Both the position numbers and the translations under genes were made by a program. Below are positions 7,751 through 15,678 of a DNA stretch of 64,000 nucleotides, in pieces. Each line of letters opens with the position of its first letter. The first letter of the stretch is position 1. The stretch is from a virus. The notes beneath the pieces were generated by a model. It saw only the letters and a program-made list of their open reading frames with translations. It ran no database searches and had not been told where the DNA came from. The stretch lies in IMG/VR virus record IMGVR_UViG_3300046010_010555, positions 1 through 64,000 of that record; one strand, 5' to 3'.

Positions 7751-9939
7751 TTGGTTTTCTCCTTAGGGGTTGTTTTGGCTCGTGCCGGTTGTTTAATCTG
7801 CTGGTTTTTGACGACTTCATGCGCTTCAGCCGACTGGGCCATATTCATGGCGTGCTGCTGCTCGTTATGCTCTAGCTTCTGCGCGGTCTGTGCAGCAGTG
7901 GCTTGAAGCTTGAGATCAAACTCCTGCCGCTTCAGTTCTAGCTCTTGCTTCTTGAAGGCTAATTCCATCTCCATTTCTTCGCGTCGTATCTGAAGCTCCT
8001 GCTGTGCTTTCTGGATCTCCATCTGCATCCGCTGCGTATCGGCTGGGTCGGCCTGAGACTGCTTCTGCGCCTTAACCATCTCCATCTGAGTCTTGGCTTG
8101 TTTAAGCCCAGCATCTGCTTCAATACGAGCTGATGCTGCCTTGAGATTAGCCAGTTCAAGTTCGGCCTGCATCCGCTGTAGTTGGGCTTGATACTGTGCT
8201 TCCGGAGCCTGCTGAGCGTCCTGCATCTTCTTGATAATATCAGCCCGTCTATTCAGACGACTGTTCTCGATCAGGACATCATCAGGGATCTGAATGCCCA
8301 GTTCGCGTAGGTTGATCGCCTGCTCAAACTGACTGTCTTCAAGAGTTTCTCTATGCGGCGTGCTAGAGACTATAACGTCGTACTCACCCATCGTAAGATC
8401 GTTGAGGATCTCACCCGTGACTGGGTCTGGAGTGTTGATGTTAACCTGCTCTGCCTCTCCAGTGACGCGGTTTTTGACCACATTCATGATACGAGGCTCA
8501 GTATAGAACTCCTGAACTATATCGAGAATGTTACGAGCGAGAATATAGTCCGTACGAGAAATACCATCAAGCGGTTTTGACAGATTCAGGCTACCTCGGC
8601 TCTGATTAGCCACTACTGCCTTAGCCGAAACGTCCTCTCTCGCGTTACCAGCCATGTAGTCAGTTACGCCAGAAATACCCTTGATATGCTCTTCCGCTTT
8701 ATAAGAGAATCGGTCTAATCCAGTCGGAGTCTGATTTGGGTTAATCTTCTCGATAACTTCACGCGGAGATCCATCTACTTCAAGCACCAGCCCAGTTTCT
8801 GCGCCGCGCTGCTCCAACTCCTCAATCTGCATATTGCGGAGCTTACCCGTCTGAACAATCCAGCCCGAGTTAGCCGTAGTGTTGATAACGTGCAGCTCTT
8901 GGCTAGTGACTTTGTTGAGATACTCCTGCGGGCCGAGCAAGTTTTCGACCAATCCCACAGTCTTACCGCGACGGAAATACGGAAAGTACGGAACAACCGT
9001 GTAGTGCTTGTAGGGAGACCAGTCGTCGTGCAGCACGATATTGTCAGCAGTGACGGTCCACCGGATGCGCTTAACTTTCTTAGTCGTGATAGCTAACCCA
9101 AACTGATCCATGACCAGCTTAATCTTCTCTCTGTCCCAACCATCGGGTACAGGTCTCATATCACCGGTCTTCAGATCGACAAAGTGTTTCTGGTTGTCTA
9201 GCAGCTTATACTGCCGCTCAATAACCCGTACATTTCGAATCACTTCGGCCTGATCCCAAGGACCCAAGTAATACCCCTTGTTATAGTAAAACCCAAACCG
9301 ATCGCGCTCACGCTCGATGGAGTCATAGCCGTATGGGAAGAATGAACTACCGCGAGTTTTCAACAACTCGGCGTCTTCAGAGTTATAGAGCAGGGCAATG
9401 TCCTGCCAAGTCATCCACTTAGTTACGAATACATCGTTCCACGTATCGGGATCGTACTCCTCAGCATCCGGATCAATCAGAACGTTCTTAGGGTTGAGGT
9501 TGTCAATCTTCACCTCTCCTGTCATCGAATCTGTAAAGTCCAGCCGCACATCCAAAAAACCACGGCTGGTTATAACACCGTCGCAGAACATGTCGCTGCG
9601 CTTCCAATCCAGCTGGTTGTTGTCCGAGATCTGCCTGAACACTTTAGTGAGTGTTTCGGCAAGCTGAGGCGACGCACCTGAACGGGGCTGATAAGAAATA
9701 TCACTCCGGTTGTGAATCTGCTCGCCCAATACATTCCCTATCGTACTGATGATCTTGTTAATCGTCAGTGCGGGGCGGCGCTGCGCCTGCAGCAGAGCCA
9801 TGTCATTGGGGTCCCACTGCTGCCCGATAAAAAAGTTGTTGCACTTATCAGCCTTCTTTACGAAATCAGCGTGTCCGTTGTCACGAACAAACTGATAGCG
9901 CATCCACTGGTGCATCGAAGTTTTAGTGTCTATGGGCAT
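7747..9939 (-). CDS. Portal protein, P22-type
   Basis: A 730-residue protein, matching the large portals of P22-like podoviruses. The N-terminal region contains ADKCNNFFIGQQWDPNDMAL and RRPALTINKIISTIGNVLGE, typical of the P22 portal family. The last roughly 170 residues form a long Gln/Glu/Lys-rich helix from about residue 560 (QQAPEAQYQAQLQRMQAELE onward), resembling the portal barrel that projects into the capsid. The dodecamer would form the DNA entry vertex and dock the terminase. It sits downstream of terminase and upstream of scaffold, with a 4-bp overlap into the latter. Confidence 0.92.
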   Translation of the reverse strand: MPIDTKTSMHQWMRYQFVRDNGHADFVKKADKCNNFFIGQQWDPNDMALLQAQRRPALTINKIISTIGNVLGEQIHNRSDISYQPRSGASPQLAETLTKVFRQISDNNQLDWKRSDMFCDGVITSRGFLDVRLDFTDSMTGEVKIDNLNPKNVLIDPDAEEYDPDTWNDVFVTKWMTWQDIALLYNSEDAELLKTRGSSFFPYGYDSIERERDRFGFYYNKGYYLGPWDQAEVIRNVRVIERQYKLLDNQKHFVDLKTGDMRPVPDGWDREKIKLVMDQFGLAITTKKVKRIRWTVTADNIVLHDDWSPYKHYTVVPYFPYFRRGKTVGLVENLLGPQEYLNKVTSQELHVINTTANSGWIVQTGKLRNMQIEELEQRGAETGLVLEVDGSPREVIEKINPNQTPTGLDRFSYKAEEHIKGISGVTDYMAGNAREDVSAKAVVANQSRGSLNLSKPLDGISRTDYILARNILDIVQEFYTEPRIMNVVKNRVTGEAEQVNINTPDPVTGEILNDLTMGEYDVIVSSTPHRETLEDSQFEQAINLRELGIQIPDDVLIENSRLNRRADIIKKMQDAQQAPEAQYQAQLQRMQAELELANLKAASARIEADAGLKQAKTQMEMVKAQKQSQADPADTQRMQMEIQKAQQELQIRREEMEMELAFKKQELELKRQEFDLKLQATAAQTAQKLEHNEQQHAMNMAQSAEAHEVVKNQQIKQPARAKTTPKEKTK

Positions 9940-9961
9940 GGGCTGTTTTCCTTATGCGAGA

Positions 9962-10327
9962 TTATTTCAAAAACCGGAGCTTGTACTGAGTCGACCTAAT
10001 CAGGGCTACGATCTCATCAATAATATTCTGCAGATAAGAATCATCTTCGTCACAGCAGTCATACCGATTCTCGTTTATCCACGAACCGAGATCGTTGATC
10101 ATTTCTAGCGGTACGTCAGTATAGACGTACTTCTTAGGGTAATCCTCAATCAACCCGTAATCACCTTGGTACGCCTCGGCGAAGCTGTCGACCAGCGGTA
10201 CTATCTCGTCGTAAAACTCATTTAGCGCCTTGTGCTGCGCGTAGGATTTCGTTTTAAGGTGCAAGACGTGAGCGGTAGTACGCGCATGAAAACAGCGCAT
10301 GATCAATTCACCAGACTTCGAAATCAT
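9962..10327 (-). CDS. DUF5856-like phage protein
   Basis: I choose the ATG at 10327 (MISKSGELIMR), which has GGAG upstream at good spacing, over the longer frame starting at 10375 that overlaps the terminase stop. The 121-residue product has HARTTAHVLHLKTKSYAQH followed by ALNEFYDEIVPLVDSFAEAY. This is the pattern of DUF5856, a family of helical proteins found beside terminase genes in several phages. Several conserved His, Glu and Asp residues sit on helices, so a ferritin-like four-helix fold is possible, but no function is established. It lies between terL and portal. Confidence 0.65.
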   Translation of the reverse strand: MISKSGELIMRCFHARTTAHVLHLKTKSYAQHKALNEFYDEIVPLVDSFAEAYQGDYGLIEDYPKKYVYTDVPLEMINDLGSWINENRYDCCDEDDSYLQNIIDEIVALIRSTQYKLRFLK

Positions 10328-10349
10328 ATAATCTTCTCCAAATACGCAG

Positions 10350-12230
10350 TTATGCAGCCATCCAGCTGCCGTCACTACCGGCTATGTGCTGGCTTAATCT
10401 GTCTCTCCAGCTCTCAGGCACCTTAGCTTTAGGTGGGGGTTTAGGACTCTTACCCACACAAAGATTAACTGCCCATGCCATGGCGTCCACCATATCATCG
10501 TGGGCACCGGCCGGAAATCTCAAAAACTCCGTCTGTATGTCATTGAGCCACGAAGCATTTTGTGGGAAGTATACCCTACCCTGCTGCATACGTCCCTGCA
10601 AAGACCTAGCTCTGGCAAGTTTATCTGTCAGAGGCTTCAAAACTTCATAAGGCGGATACATATTACGCTCGGCCATACGTTTACTCAGCAGCGGCTTTAT
10701 AGCTTTCCAAATCTGGCTATCCTCAAATCCAAGCGTCAAAGGTGCAGTAGGCTCCTGCCCCCAGCGCTCCGCAGCATTCAATATCTCCTCCACAATCGTG
10801 AAGCTGTCACCCTTAAACCGAATAACCTCTACAACATGCAGGAAGTCGTTCTCATCCTGTATCAACGTGACGCCTACAGTGAAGTCATTCACCTGCCTCT
10901 CACCGATAGCAAAGTCCCACGCTTGAAAAACATTTCTGTTGTAAGCAATGGGTGGCACAGACTCGAACTTAAAATACTCTCTCCTAAAGTACATACCCTC
11001 GTCTGGTACAGGGTTCTGCTGAAACAACGCAGACCATATACGAGGCGGCTGGTTTGCCTTCATTGCGGCCATCATCTTCTCACTGTACCTCTCGGGGTGC
11101 AGGGCTTCTCCGGGCATACGCAGCAATTCGTACGTCTCCCCTAGATCAGAAGGTATACTAGTCCCTGCCTCCCTCTGCAGGAGGCGCACGCTCTGGTGTG
11201 CAAAGTCCAGCGCCTCGTCGTACCGCTCTATAAGATCCGTCTCCTTATTCCTATACTCCCACTTCTCGGCAAGTGCCGGATACTTAATGATCAAAAACTG
11301 ATCAGCCTCTGCATCAGTAATCATCTTCTGCTGCAGACGGCCTGCTAGATCATCATCGTGCCACCAAGTCTGTATAACAAGCACGCCGCCACCGGGGGCC
11401 AGACGCGTATACGCAGTAGACCAATACCAATCCCACAGACTGTCGCGAGTAACGACAGAATCCGCTTCCTCCTGATTCTTAATCGGATCATCAATAATCA
11501 GAATCGTAGCCCCCTTACCCGTAATACCACCTCCTACACCGGCAGCAGTAAATCCGCCACCTGCCGTCGTATTCCATGCTTCTGCACTCTGTGAGTCAGG
11601 GTCCATCTGAGTCGTCGTAAACAATGGGCTGAAGCCGGGGTCTCTCACAATCTCGCGTACTTTGCGAGAAAACTTCATAGGTAGGTCGAGGTTATATCCG
11701 CAGTTAATCACCTCCCATGCCGGATGATGACCCAGCACAAAAGCTGGAAAGCGAATGGACGCTAGCTCACTCTTACCGTGTCGAGGCGGCACTAACAACA
11801 TCAGCCTAGGAGACAACTTCGCTTCCACATCCCGCATGAACTGCTCAAGACGACGTGCAATATCGACATGCAGCCATCCGGGCTGATACGAAGGGTAGAA
11901 CCGCTTGGTAAACTGAATAAGGCTACGCCGCGCAAGCACGCGCTTGGCCATCTCCAACTTAACCTTGGGGTCTAGCTGATCAATCGGTAAGTGAGGGTCC
12001 ATCAAAACAGCTGTGTGTGGATCAGACTTCACAAGCTCTGCCGCATCTTTGGCTCGTTCCTTAGCCTGCTCTTCCCTGTACAGCTCTCTTAACCGAGCAT
12101 TTCCTCTCTTAATCGGCAGTTCAGGCGCAGCTTTGGCCTTAGTCTTGGGCGTAGTCTTAGTCTTGGGCGTAGTCTTAGTCTTGGGCGTAGTCTTAGTCTT
12201 AGGCGTAGTCTTAGTCTTGGGCGTAGTCAT
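10350..12230 (-). CDS. terL: Terminase large subunit
   Basis: A 626-residue packaging motor ATPase/nuclease. Walker A is the terminase variant PPRHGKS (residues about 148-154) and Walker B is ILIIDDP (about 243-249). The RNase H-like nuclease domain shows QAWDFAIGERQVNDFTVGV, GFEDSQIWKAI and HDDMVDAMAWA acidic motifs. It would cut concatemers and translocate DNA through the portal. The start overlaps the stop of the small subunit by ATGA. The N-terminus is unusual: five tandem TTPKTK repeats encoded by an 18-bp DNA repeat precede the conserved part. Confidence 0.95.
   Translation of the reverse strand: MTTPKTKTTPKTKTTPKTKTTPKTKTTPKTKAKAAPELPIKRGNARLRELYREEQAKERAKDAAELVKSDPHTAVLMDPHLPIDQLDPKVKLEMAKRVLARRSLIQFTKRFYPSYQPGWLHVDIARRLEQFMRDVEAKLSPRLMLLVPPRHGKSELASIRFPAFVLGHHPAWEVINCGYNLDLPMKFSRKVREIVRDPGFSPLFTTTQMDPDSQSAEAWNTTAGGGFTAAGVGGGITGKGATILIIDDPIKNQEEADSVVTRDSLWDWYWSTAYTRLAPGGGVLVIQTWWHDDDLAGRLQQKMITDAEADQFLIIKYPALAEKWEYRNKETDLIERYDEALDFAHQSVRLLQREAGTSIPSDLGETYELLRMPGEALHPERYSEKMMAAMKANQPPRIWSALFQQNPVPDEGMYFRREYFKFESVPPIAYNRNVFQAWDFAIGERQVNDFTVGVTLIQDENDFLHVVEVIRFKGDSFTIVEEILNAAERWGQEPTAPLTLGFEDSQIWKAIKPLLSKRMAERNMYPPYEVLKPLTDKLARARSLQGRMQQGRVYFPQNASWLNDIQTEFLRFPAGAHDDMVDAMAWAVNLCVGKSPKPPPKAKVPESWRDRLSQHIAGSDGSWMAA
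12139..12228 (-). repeat. 18-bp tandem repeat at the 5' end of terL
   Basis: Five consecutive 18-bp units (TTAGTCTTGGGCGTAGTC on the plus strand, one unit with a single change) encode the TTPKTK repeats at the terminase N-terminus. The repeat keeps frame, so unit gain or loss would only change the length of a basic, proline-rich tail. Confidence 0.9.
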
Positions 12231-12811
12231 ACGCTACTATCCGATAAGGTCTGCAGCTCATCCAGCACAAGGCTGGCCTCTCCTTCAATAATCGACCGGC
12301 TGTCTTCTACCATCTGCAGCAAGTCAGAATCGCTGAGAGTCTCCAATTTATCCACGATTCGCTTTGCGGTTACCGTAATATCCACCTTCTTCACTTCTGG
12401 TGCGTAATACCCGCACATTCGGCCTATTTCCCGCCAACCAGCAATCATATTTCCACTGTCAGCCTGCATTTTCGCCATATCAATAGCTTCCAAAAAGCCG
12501 TCCATAACCTTCTTCCGACTAACATCGGCGACTTTTTCATGCTTCTTGTGCAAATAAGCAATTGCGTCTCGGACTTTTCGGCTCAAAAGCACCTGAGTTC
12601 CGCTCTGGTGTGGAGAAGCGTATCCAGCAATTCGGGCTGAAACCACTGGGGATTTGCCCTGCATGATGCTTTCCACAAACAACTTCTGCTGGGGCGTCAA
12701 ATAATGAAGCGGGGACGTGAGTTTGGTCACTTTTGGCGAGTACACCTCCTTGTTCTCCTCAGTATATGGAGCCGAGGTAATCTTTTTTCCTTCATTCTTT
12801 GGCCTAGCCAT
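12227..12811 (-). CDS. terS: Terminase small subunit
   Basis: I use the ATG at 12811 (MARPKNEGKKITSAPYTEE), which has GAGGA six bases upstream. The open frame continues to 13147 only because the upstream tandem repeat lacks stops. The 194-residue protein has YLTPQQKLFVESIMQGKSPV and SARIAGYASPHQSGTQVLL, the typical small-terminase N-terminal helix-turn-helix. A helical middle follows, then an acidic C-terminus. It would recognise the packaging site and recruit TerL, whose start overlaps its stop. It is the first gene of the leftward virion operon. Confidence 0.85.
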   Translation of the reverse strand: MARPKNEGKKITSAPYTEENKEVYSPKVTKLTSPLHYLTPQQKLFVESIMQGKSPVVSARIAGYASPHQSGTQVLLSRKVRDAIAYLHKKHEKVADVSRKKVMDGFLEAIDMAKMQADSGNMIAGWREIGRMCGYYAPEVKKVDITVTAKRIVDKLETLSDSDLLQMVEDSRSIIEGEASLVLDELQTLSDSSV

Positions 12812-12839
12812 GACAGTCCTCAAGTTTTTGAAAGATCGG

Positions 12840-12867
12840 ACATTATTTTGCCACAAAAAATTTACAA
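12840..12867 (-). promoter_or_regulatory. Possible sigma70-type promoter for the terminase operon
   Basis: On the minus strand TTGTAA (12862-12867) and TAATGT (12840-12845) are 16 bp apart in an AT-rich segment just upstream of terS. This is a plausible -35/-10 pair. AT-rich DNA produces such pairs by chance, so support is weak. Confidence 0.3.
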
Positions 12868-12974
12868 AATTTTTTTGAAATCTGAAATCGGAAAAATCCA
12901 ACTCTCCAGTAGAGAAAAAACAGTTTCCGAAAACAAAATCGGCCCTCGCACTGAGCTGAACAGAAGAAGAACAA

Positions 12975-13079
12975 GGAGGCTGAGAACAAAGAAGAACTCG
13001 GAGGCTGAGAACAAGGAGGCTGAGAACAAAGAAGAACTCGGAGGCTGAGAACAAAGAAGAACTCGGAGGCTGAGAAAAA
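12975..13079. repeat. 25-bp tandem repeat in the divergent intergenic region
   Basis: Units begin GGAGGCTGAGAACAAAGAAG and end AACTC. Three full copies lie at 12975-12999, 13015-13039 and 13040-13064, with a 15-bp copy at 13000-13014 and a diverged start at 13065. They sit between terS (leftward) and the first rightward gene (13238). Purines dominate one strand. Uniform spacing suggests protein-binding sites, a packaging-related site, or slippage products. The rest of 12812-13237 has a C/G run near 13100-13140 and no gene. Confidence 0.9.
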
Positions 13080-13180
13080 GTGAGAAAAAACATAAGGTTG
13101 CGGGGGGATGACACCCCTCCCCCCGATCCCCAGACCCCATACCCCACTTCGGATCGGCTTCGGCTCCCGGCCAGAAAGAA

Positions 13181-13192
13181 TTCTTTGGGTTC
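13181..13192 (+). promoter_or_regulatory. TTCTTTGGGTTC motif, first copy
   Basis: The 12-bp motif TTCTTTGGGTTC occurs here and again at 13664-13675, in both cases about 45-60 bp upstream of the ATG of a small plus-strand gene (13238 and 13734), with AA just before it and TCT close behind. Sharing between otherwise different leaders suggests a promoter or operator element. Confidence 0.4.
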
Positions 13193-13237
13193 GTCTATGC
13201 GAGCATATTCGCTCTAATCAAAAATCGGAGAGACATC

Positions 13238-13423
13238 ATGACCGCAGACCAAATCCAAGACGCAGTGTTCGACTTCGCCACCAGCATCAGCGAGACTGGC
13301 CCGATTAGGGCTGCGCTACATGCAGCTAATTCAAAAGAGGTCATCGACTTCATAGAACAAAAGAACGAACTCACCAAGCAGGCGGCCATCCAGCGTCAGC
13401 TCGCTCGTCTGGCAGCGAGGTAA
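13238..13423 (+). CDS. Small helical protein, unknown
   Basis: A 61-residue protein with start MTADQIQDAVFDFATSI and a clear GGAGAG ribosome site upstream. It is predicted to be mostly helical, ending IQRQLARLAAR. I do not recognise a family. It is the first plus-strand gene after the divergent region. A 33-residue membrane peptide follows 5 bp after its stop, and the pair ends at the terminator at 13535-13569, so they form one short transcript unit. Confidence 0.6.
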   Translation: MTADQIQDAVFDFATSISETGPIRAALHAANSKEVIDFIEQKNELTKQAAIQRQLARLAAR

Positions 13424-13428
13424 GCATC

Positions 13429-13530
13429 ATGACCAGAAGACAGATCAGCACCATCAAGACCGTGGCCATCTGGATCTTGGTCCTCATCATTTATAGCCTC
13501 GTATCCGATTCAGGATACCCGGCAATCTAG
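13429..13530 (+). CDS. 33-residue single-pass membrane peptide
   Basis: The frame starts MTRRQISTIKTVAIWILVL and ends SDSGYPAI, with GAGG placed eight bases before the ATG. A basic N-terminus followed by about 18 hydrophobic residues predicts one membrane helix with the N-terminus inside. It follows the 61-residue gene closely and precedes a strong terminator. Function unknown; such peptides in phages can act on the host membrane or host defences. Confidence 0.55.
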   Translation: MTRRQISTIKTVAIWILVLIIYSLVSDSGYPAI

Positions 13531-13534
13531 CCAC

Positions 13535-13569
13535 AAGGGTATAGAGTCTTCGACTCTATACCCTTTTTT
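13535..13569 (+). terminator. Intrinsic terminator
   Basis: A 14-bp perfect stem AAGGGTATAGAGTC/GACTCTATACCCTT with a 3-nt loop is followed by T residues. It lies five bases after the stop of the 33-residue peptide gene. The stretch 13570-13733 after it has a CA-rich segment, the hairpin TTGGTT/AACCAA near 13645-13662, and the second TTCTTTGGGTTC motif, but no gene. Confidence 0.9.
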
Positions 13570-13663
13570 CATGCTCCGTCGCGGCCCGGGGCGGGGAATC
13601 CAACACACACACCCAGACACCAGACACCCAACACACCGTGTCGATTGGTTGTTTTGAACCAAT

Positions 13664-13675
13664 TTCTTTGGGTTC
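13664..13675 (+). promoter_or_regulatory. TTCTTTGGGTTC motif, second copy
   Basis: This is an identical 12-bp copy of the motif at 13181-13192, here 58 bp before the ATG at 13734. A small hairpin CCCTA-GAAA-TAGGG lies between motif and gene. Promoter or operator role is inferred only from repetition and placement. Confidence 0.4.
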
Positions 13676-13733
13676 TTCTTAATAAGCCCTAGAAATAGGG
13701 TTCATATCAACCAAAAAATGGAGAGAGGTTCAA

Positions 13734-14090
13734 ATGAACCAGCACATCACCCAAGACCTAGCCAGTGTAGACCCTATCGTCAACGTATTTTTAACCATCG
13801 AAGGCTTCGACATCGCAATTTCCCACGATGTCAGAACGTGGAGAACAAGGGTTCCGTACAACACTCTTAAGAGCATCATAGGAACCAAAAACGTACAAAT
13901 CGAGTTCGGGGCCGAAGACGATCACTTGTTCCTGATTATAGAAAAAGACAAGTACAGACTGCTGCAGAGACCCTCTGGACACTACTTCGGAGTACTCAGA
14001 AAACAAGCACCAAAAGCTGAAGCCTGCACAATGCAGGAAGCACGGAGACTTCATCAAGAAGCTCAAAAGCCAAAGAAACCGAAGAAATAG
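13734..14090 (+). CDS. Hypothetical protein, 118 residues
   Basis: The start MNQHITQDLASVDPIVNVFL has GGAGAGAGG upstream. The protein is mixed alpha/beta with a Lys-rich C-terminal tail (QEAQKPKKPKK) that could bind nucleic acid or be disordered. I see no known motif. It forms its own transcript unit between the motif at 13664 and the terminator at 14093. Confidence 0.55.
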   Translation: MNQHITQDLASVDPIVNVFLTIEGFDIAISHDVRTWRTRVPYNTLKSIIGTKNVQIEFGAEDDHLFLIIEKDKYRLLQRPSGHYFGVLRKQAPKAEACTMQEARRLHQEAQKPKKPKK

Positions 14091-14092
14091 CA

Positions 14093-14130
14093 AATAGCCT
14101 CTCAGACTTGCGTCTGAGAGGCTATTTTTA
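14093..14130 (+). terminator. Intrinsic terminator
   Basis: A perfect 15-bp stem (AATAGCCTCTCAGAC with GTCTGAGAGGCTATT) and a TTGC loop are followed by TTTA. It begins three bases after the stop of the 118-residue gene. The opposite strand ends less cleanly, so it serves mainly the plus strand. Confidence 0.9.
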
Positions 14131-14146
14131 TGCTCCTAAAAAACCA

Positions 14147-14192
14147 AACCCCAGACGCTGACACACACATAGCCTATAGCGTTGGGTTTTTT
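14147..14192 (+). terminator. Second, imperfect terminator-like hairpin
   Basis: AACCC plus CGCT (14147-14159) can pair with AGCG plus GGGTT (14178-14188), followed by TTTTT. It lies between the strong terminator and the next gene at 14237. It could be a back-up terminator or part of the leader of that gene. The loop of about 18 nt makes it weaker than its neighbour. Confidence 0.4.
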
Positions 14193-14236
14193 ATTGTGTA
14201 GGTTTCGTATTTGTTTATTTTCTATTGGAGTTTTCT

Positions 14237-14482
14237 ATGAGTATCTTACTTTCGCATATCGATTTCATGCCATTGATCTATGGCGTAATTATGTATCTTG
14301 GCATTTACGTCATGTGGTACAAACTCACTCACGGCAAGTGGATCAGCCTTCTAATCGACATCATCGTCTTTGCGCTAGTGTTCAAACTGCATGGCGGTTC
14401 AATGGCTGGTGGCTTCTCTGCCATGATAGCTTCCTTGCTCGCAGGAATTACATTTCCGTACATGATAGGCGTTCGGAAATAA
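14237..14482 (+). CDS. Small membrane protein with three predicted membrane segments
   Basis: The ATG at 14237 has TTGGAG six bases upstream; a longer reading would begin at a TTG inside that ribosome site. The 81-residue product begins MSILLSHIDFMPLIYGVIMY. Hydrophobic segments lie at about residues 8-27, 38-52 and 57-72, with the Gly-rich stretch LHGGSMAGGFSAMIAS between the last two. I recognise the general pattern from many phages but no function. It lies outside the lysis cluster, so holin activity is not the first guess. Confidence 0.6.
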   Translation: MSILLSHIDFMPLIYGVIMYLGIYVMWYKLTHGKWISLLIDIIVFALVFKLHGGSMAGGFSAMIASLLAGITFPYMIGVRK

Positions 14483-14489
14483 CCCAATA

Positions 14490-14526
14490 AACCCAACACC
14501 CCCTAGAGGATACGTGTTGGGTTTTT
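14490..14526 (+). terminator. Intrinsic terminator
   Basis: A 10-bp perfect stem AACCCAACAC/GTGTTGGGTT with a 14-nt loop is followed by TTT. It lies eight bases after the stop of the membrane protein gene, ending that one-gene unit. Confidence 0.85.
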
Positions 14527-14563
14527 CTTTATGTGTCGATATTGGCACATTCTGGAGGCAACA

Positions 14564-14710
14564 ATGGACGCAAACGACGAGTGGTTCGCATTCATAAGCG
14601 AATCAAAAATGCGTACATGGATGTTGGAAGTAGGTTGGGATCTTCCAGAGGGAGACCCGTTAGACATTTTAATCAATGAAGAGGAACAGAGAGATGAACA
14701 AAATTCTTAA
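14564..14710 (+). CDS. Small acidic protein, 48 residues
   Basis: The ATG at 14564 has GGAGG seven bases upstream. The product begins MDANDEWFAFISESKMRTW and ends EEEQRDEQNS, strongly acidic overall. Small acidic phage proteins sometimes mimic DNA or bind host enzymes, but no specific family is recognised. It overlaps the start of the 261-residue gene by 17 bp, so the two are probably co-translated. Confidence 0.6.
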   Translation: MDANDEWFAFISESKMRTWMLEVGWDLPEGDPLDILINEEEQRDEQNS

Positions 14711-15479
14711 AATGCATGAAGATATCCAAATGCTAGACTCAGGTACTCAGATCGCAATTCTGGGATCTTGGGGCTTCATGGTGAATTCGGCTTGCATAAA
14801 CCAAGCCATGCGGTTCATACCAGACACACCAGAAATAGAAGCAGGTCTAGATGGCATAGAAGGCTACACAGCCTACGAAGCAGCTAGACGCGAACTGTTC
14901 AAACAAGCAGGCAGTACTCAGCTGCCTGCCCTAATCAATCTGCAGCGTCTAATCTTCCAATGGTTAGATACAGCAGGGGCTAGCGGTGACTTCATCGGTA
15001 GTTCAACTTGTGAGTACCTAGCAGGTACTCACAAGTTCCTGACTCGCAATCCACCGTCAAAAAGAGAAGTCGCAGACGAGTGGATAGCTCGGAAACGAGC
15101 AATGCCGAAGTTCTCAGTTCCAAAATCAATATTTTGTGAATATGAGTATCAACTTCGGAGTGATCAGTTCGCAAGACTGATTGCAAAAGGCGAAGACGCC
15201 TGCAGACTGTGCGACACGGTCACAATCGGAGGCCTTAGTGACGAAATCAGCGATTCATACGAGGAACGATTCGAGGAAAAAATGCGGGTCAAACTGCATG
15301 ACCGATGGGAAAAGATAGAGATTCAAGGATCAAACCCAAGACTAAAAAAGGAAAAAAGAGACCAGTTAATAGCAGATCAAATGATGATTAAACAATTATT
15401 ACTTGATCGTTTCGATGAAGTTCCCGGTTGGGGAGATGTAGCTGACGAAGCTGCAGAACTTGCCATGGACGGCGAATAA
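14694..15479 (+). CDS. Hypothetical protein, 261 residues
   Basis: I favour the ATG at 14694 (MNKILKMHEDIQMLDSGTQI), with AGAGG eight bases upstream; an alternative ATG lies at 14676. The protein is alpha-rich with charged C-terminal helices (DSYEERFEEKMRVKLHDRW). Two Cys pairs are not arranged as a clear zinc site. I do not recognise a family. The gene closes the set of short units before the putative origin region and is followed by a hairpin terminator. Confidence 0.6.
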   Translation: MNKILKMHEDIQMLDSGTQIAILGSWGFMVNSACINQAMRFIPDTPEIEAGLDGIEGYTAYEAARRELFKQAGSTQLPALINLQRLIFQWLDTAGASGDFIGSSTCEYLAGTHKFLTRNPPSKREVADEWIARKRAMPKFSVPKSIFCEYEYQLRSDQFARLIAKGEDACRLCDTVTIGGLSDEISDSYEERFEEKMRVKLHDRWEKIEIQGSNPRLKKEKRDQLIADQMMIKQLLLDRFDEVPGWGDVADEAAELAMDGE

Positions 15480-15485
15480 ACCAAG

Positions 15486-15517
15486 AAGCTCTCAGGCGTA
15501 AGCTTGAGAGCTTTTTT
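15486..15517 (+). terminator. Intrinsic terminator
   Basis: Stem AAGCTCTCA/TGAGAGCTT (15486-15494 with 15505-15513) is followed by T residues, six bases after the stop at 15479. After it comes about 470 bp without a gene: an A-rich stretch to 15678 and then the inverted element. Confidence 0.8.
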
Positions 15518-15678
15518 CATGCTGCGGACTATCAAAAACCAAGCACTGACACATAAAAACAGGCTAGTAACAAAAATACATGATTAAAAACAAAGACTTA
15601 CATAAAACACACAAACGCAGTAGAAACAGAAAGACTATACATATCAATAACATACAAGAAGCAGCCGCTTTTTCTAAA

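Noticed and set aside
12975-13079. CRISPR array
   Set aside because: Units are directly adjacent or truncated, with no unique spacers of regular size, and no cas genes are present.
12812-13147. N-terminal extension of the small terminase frame (Ser/Leu/Phe-rich, repeated)
   Set aside because: The frame is open only because the 25-bp repeats lack stops in it; the ATG at 12811 has a good ribosome site and starts the conserved part.
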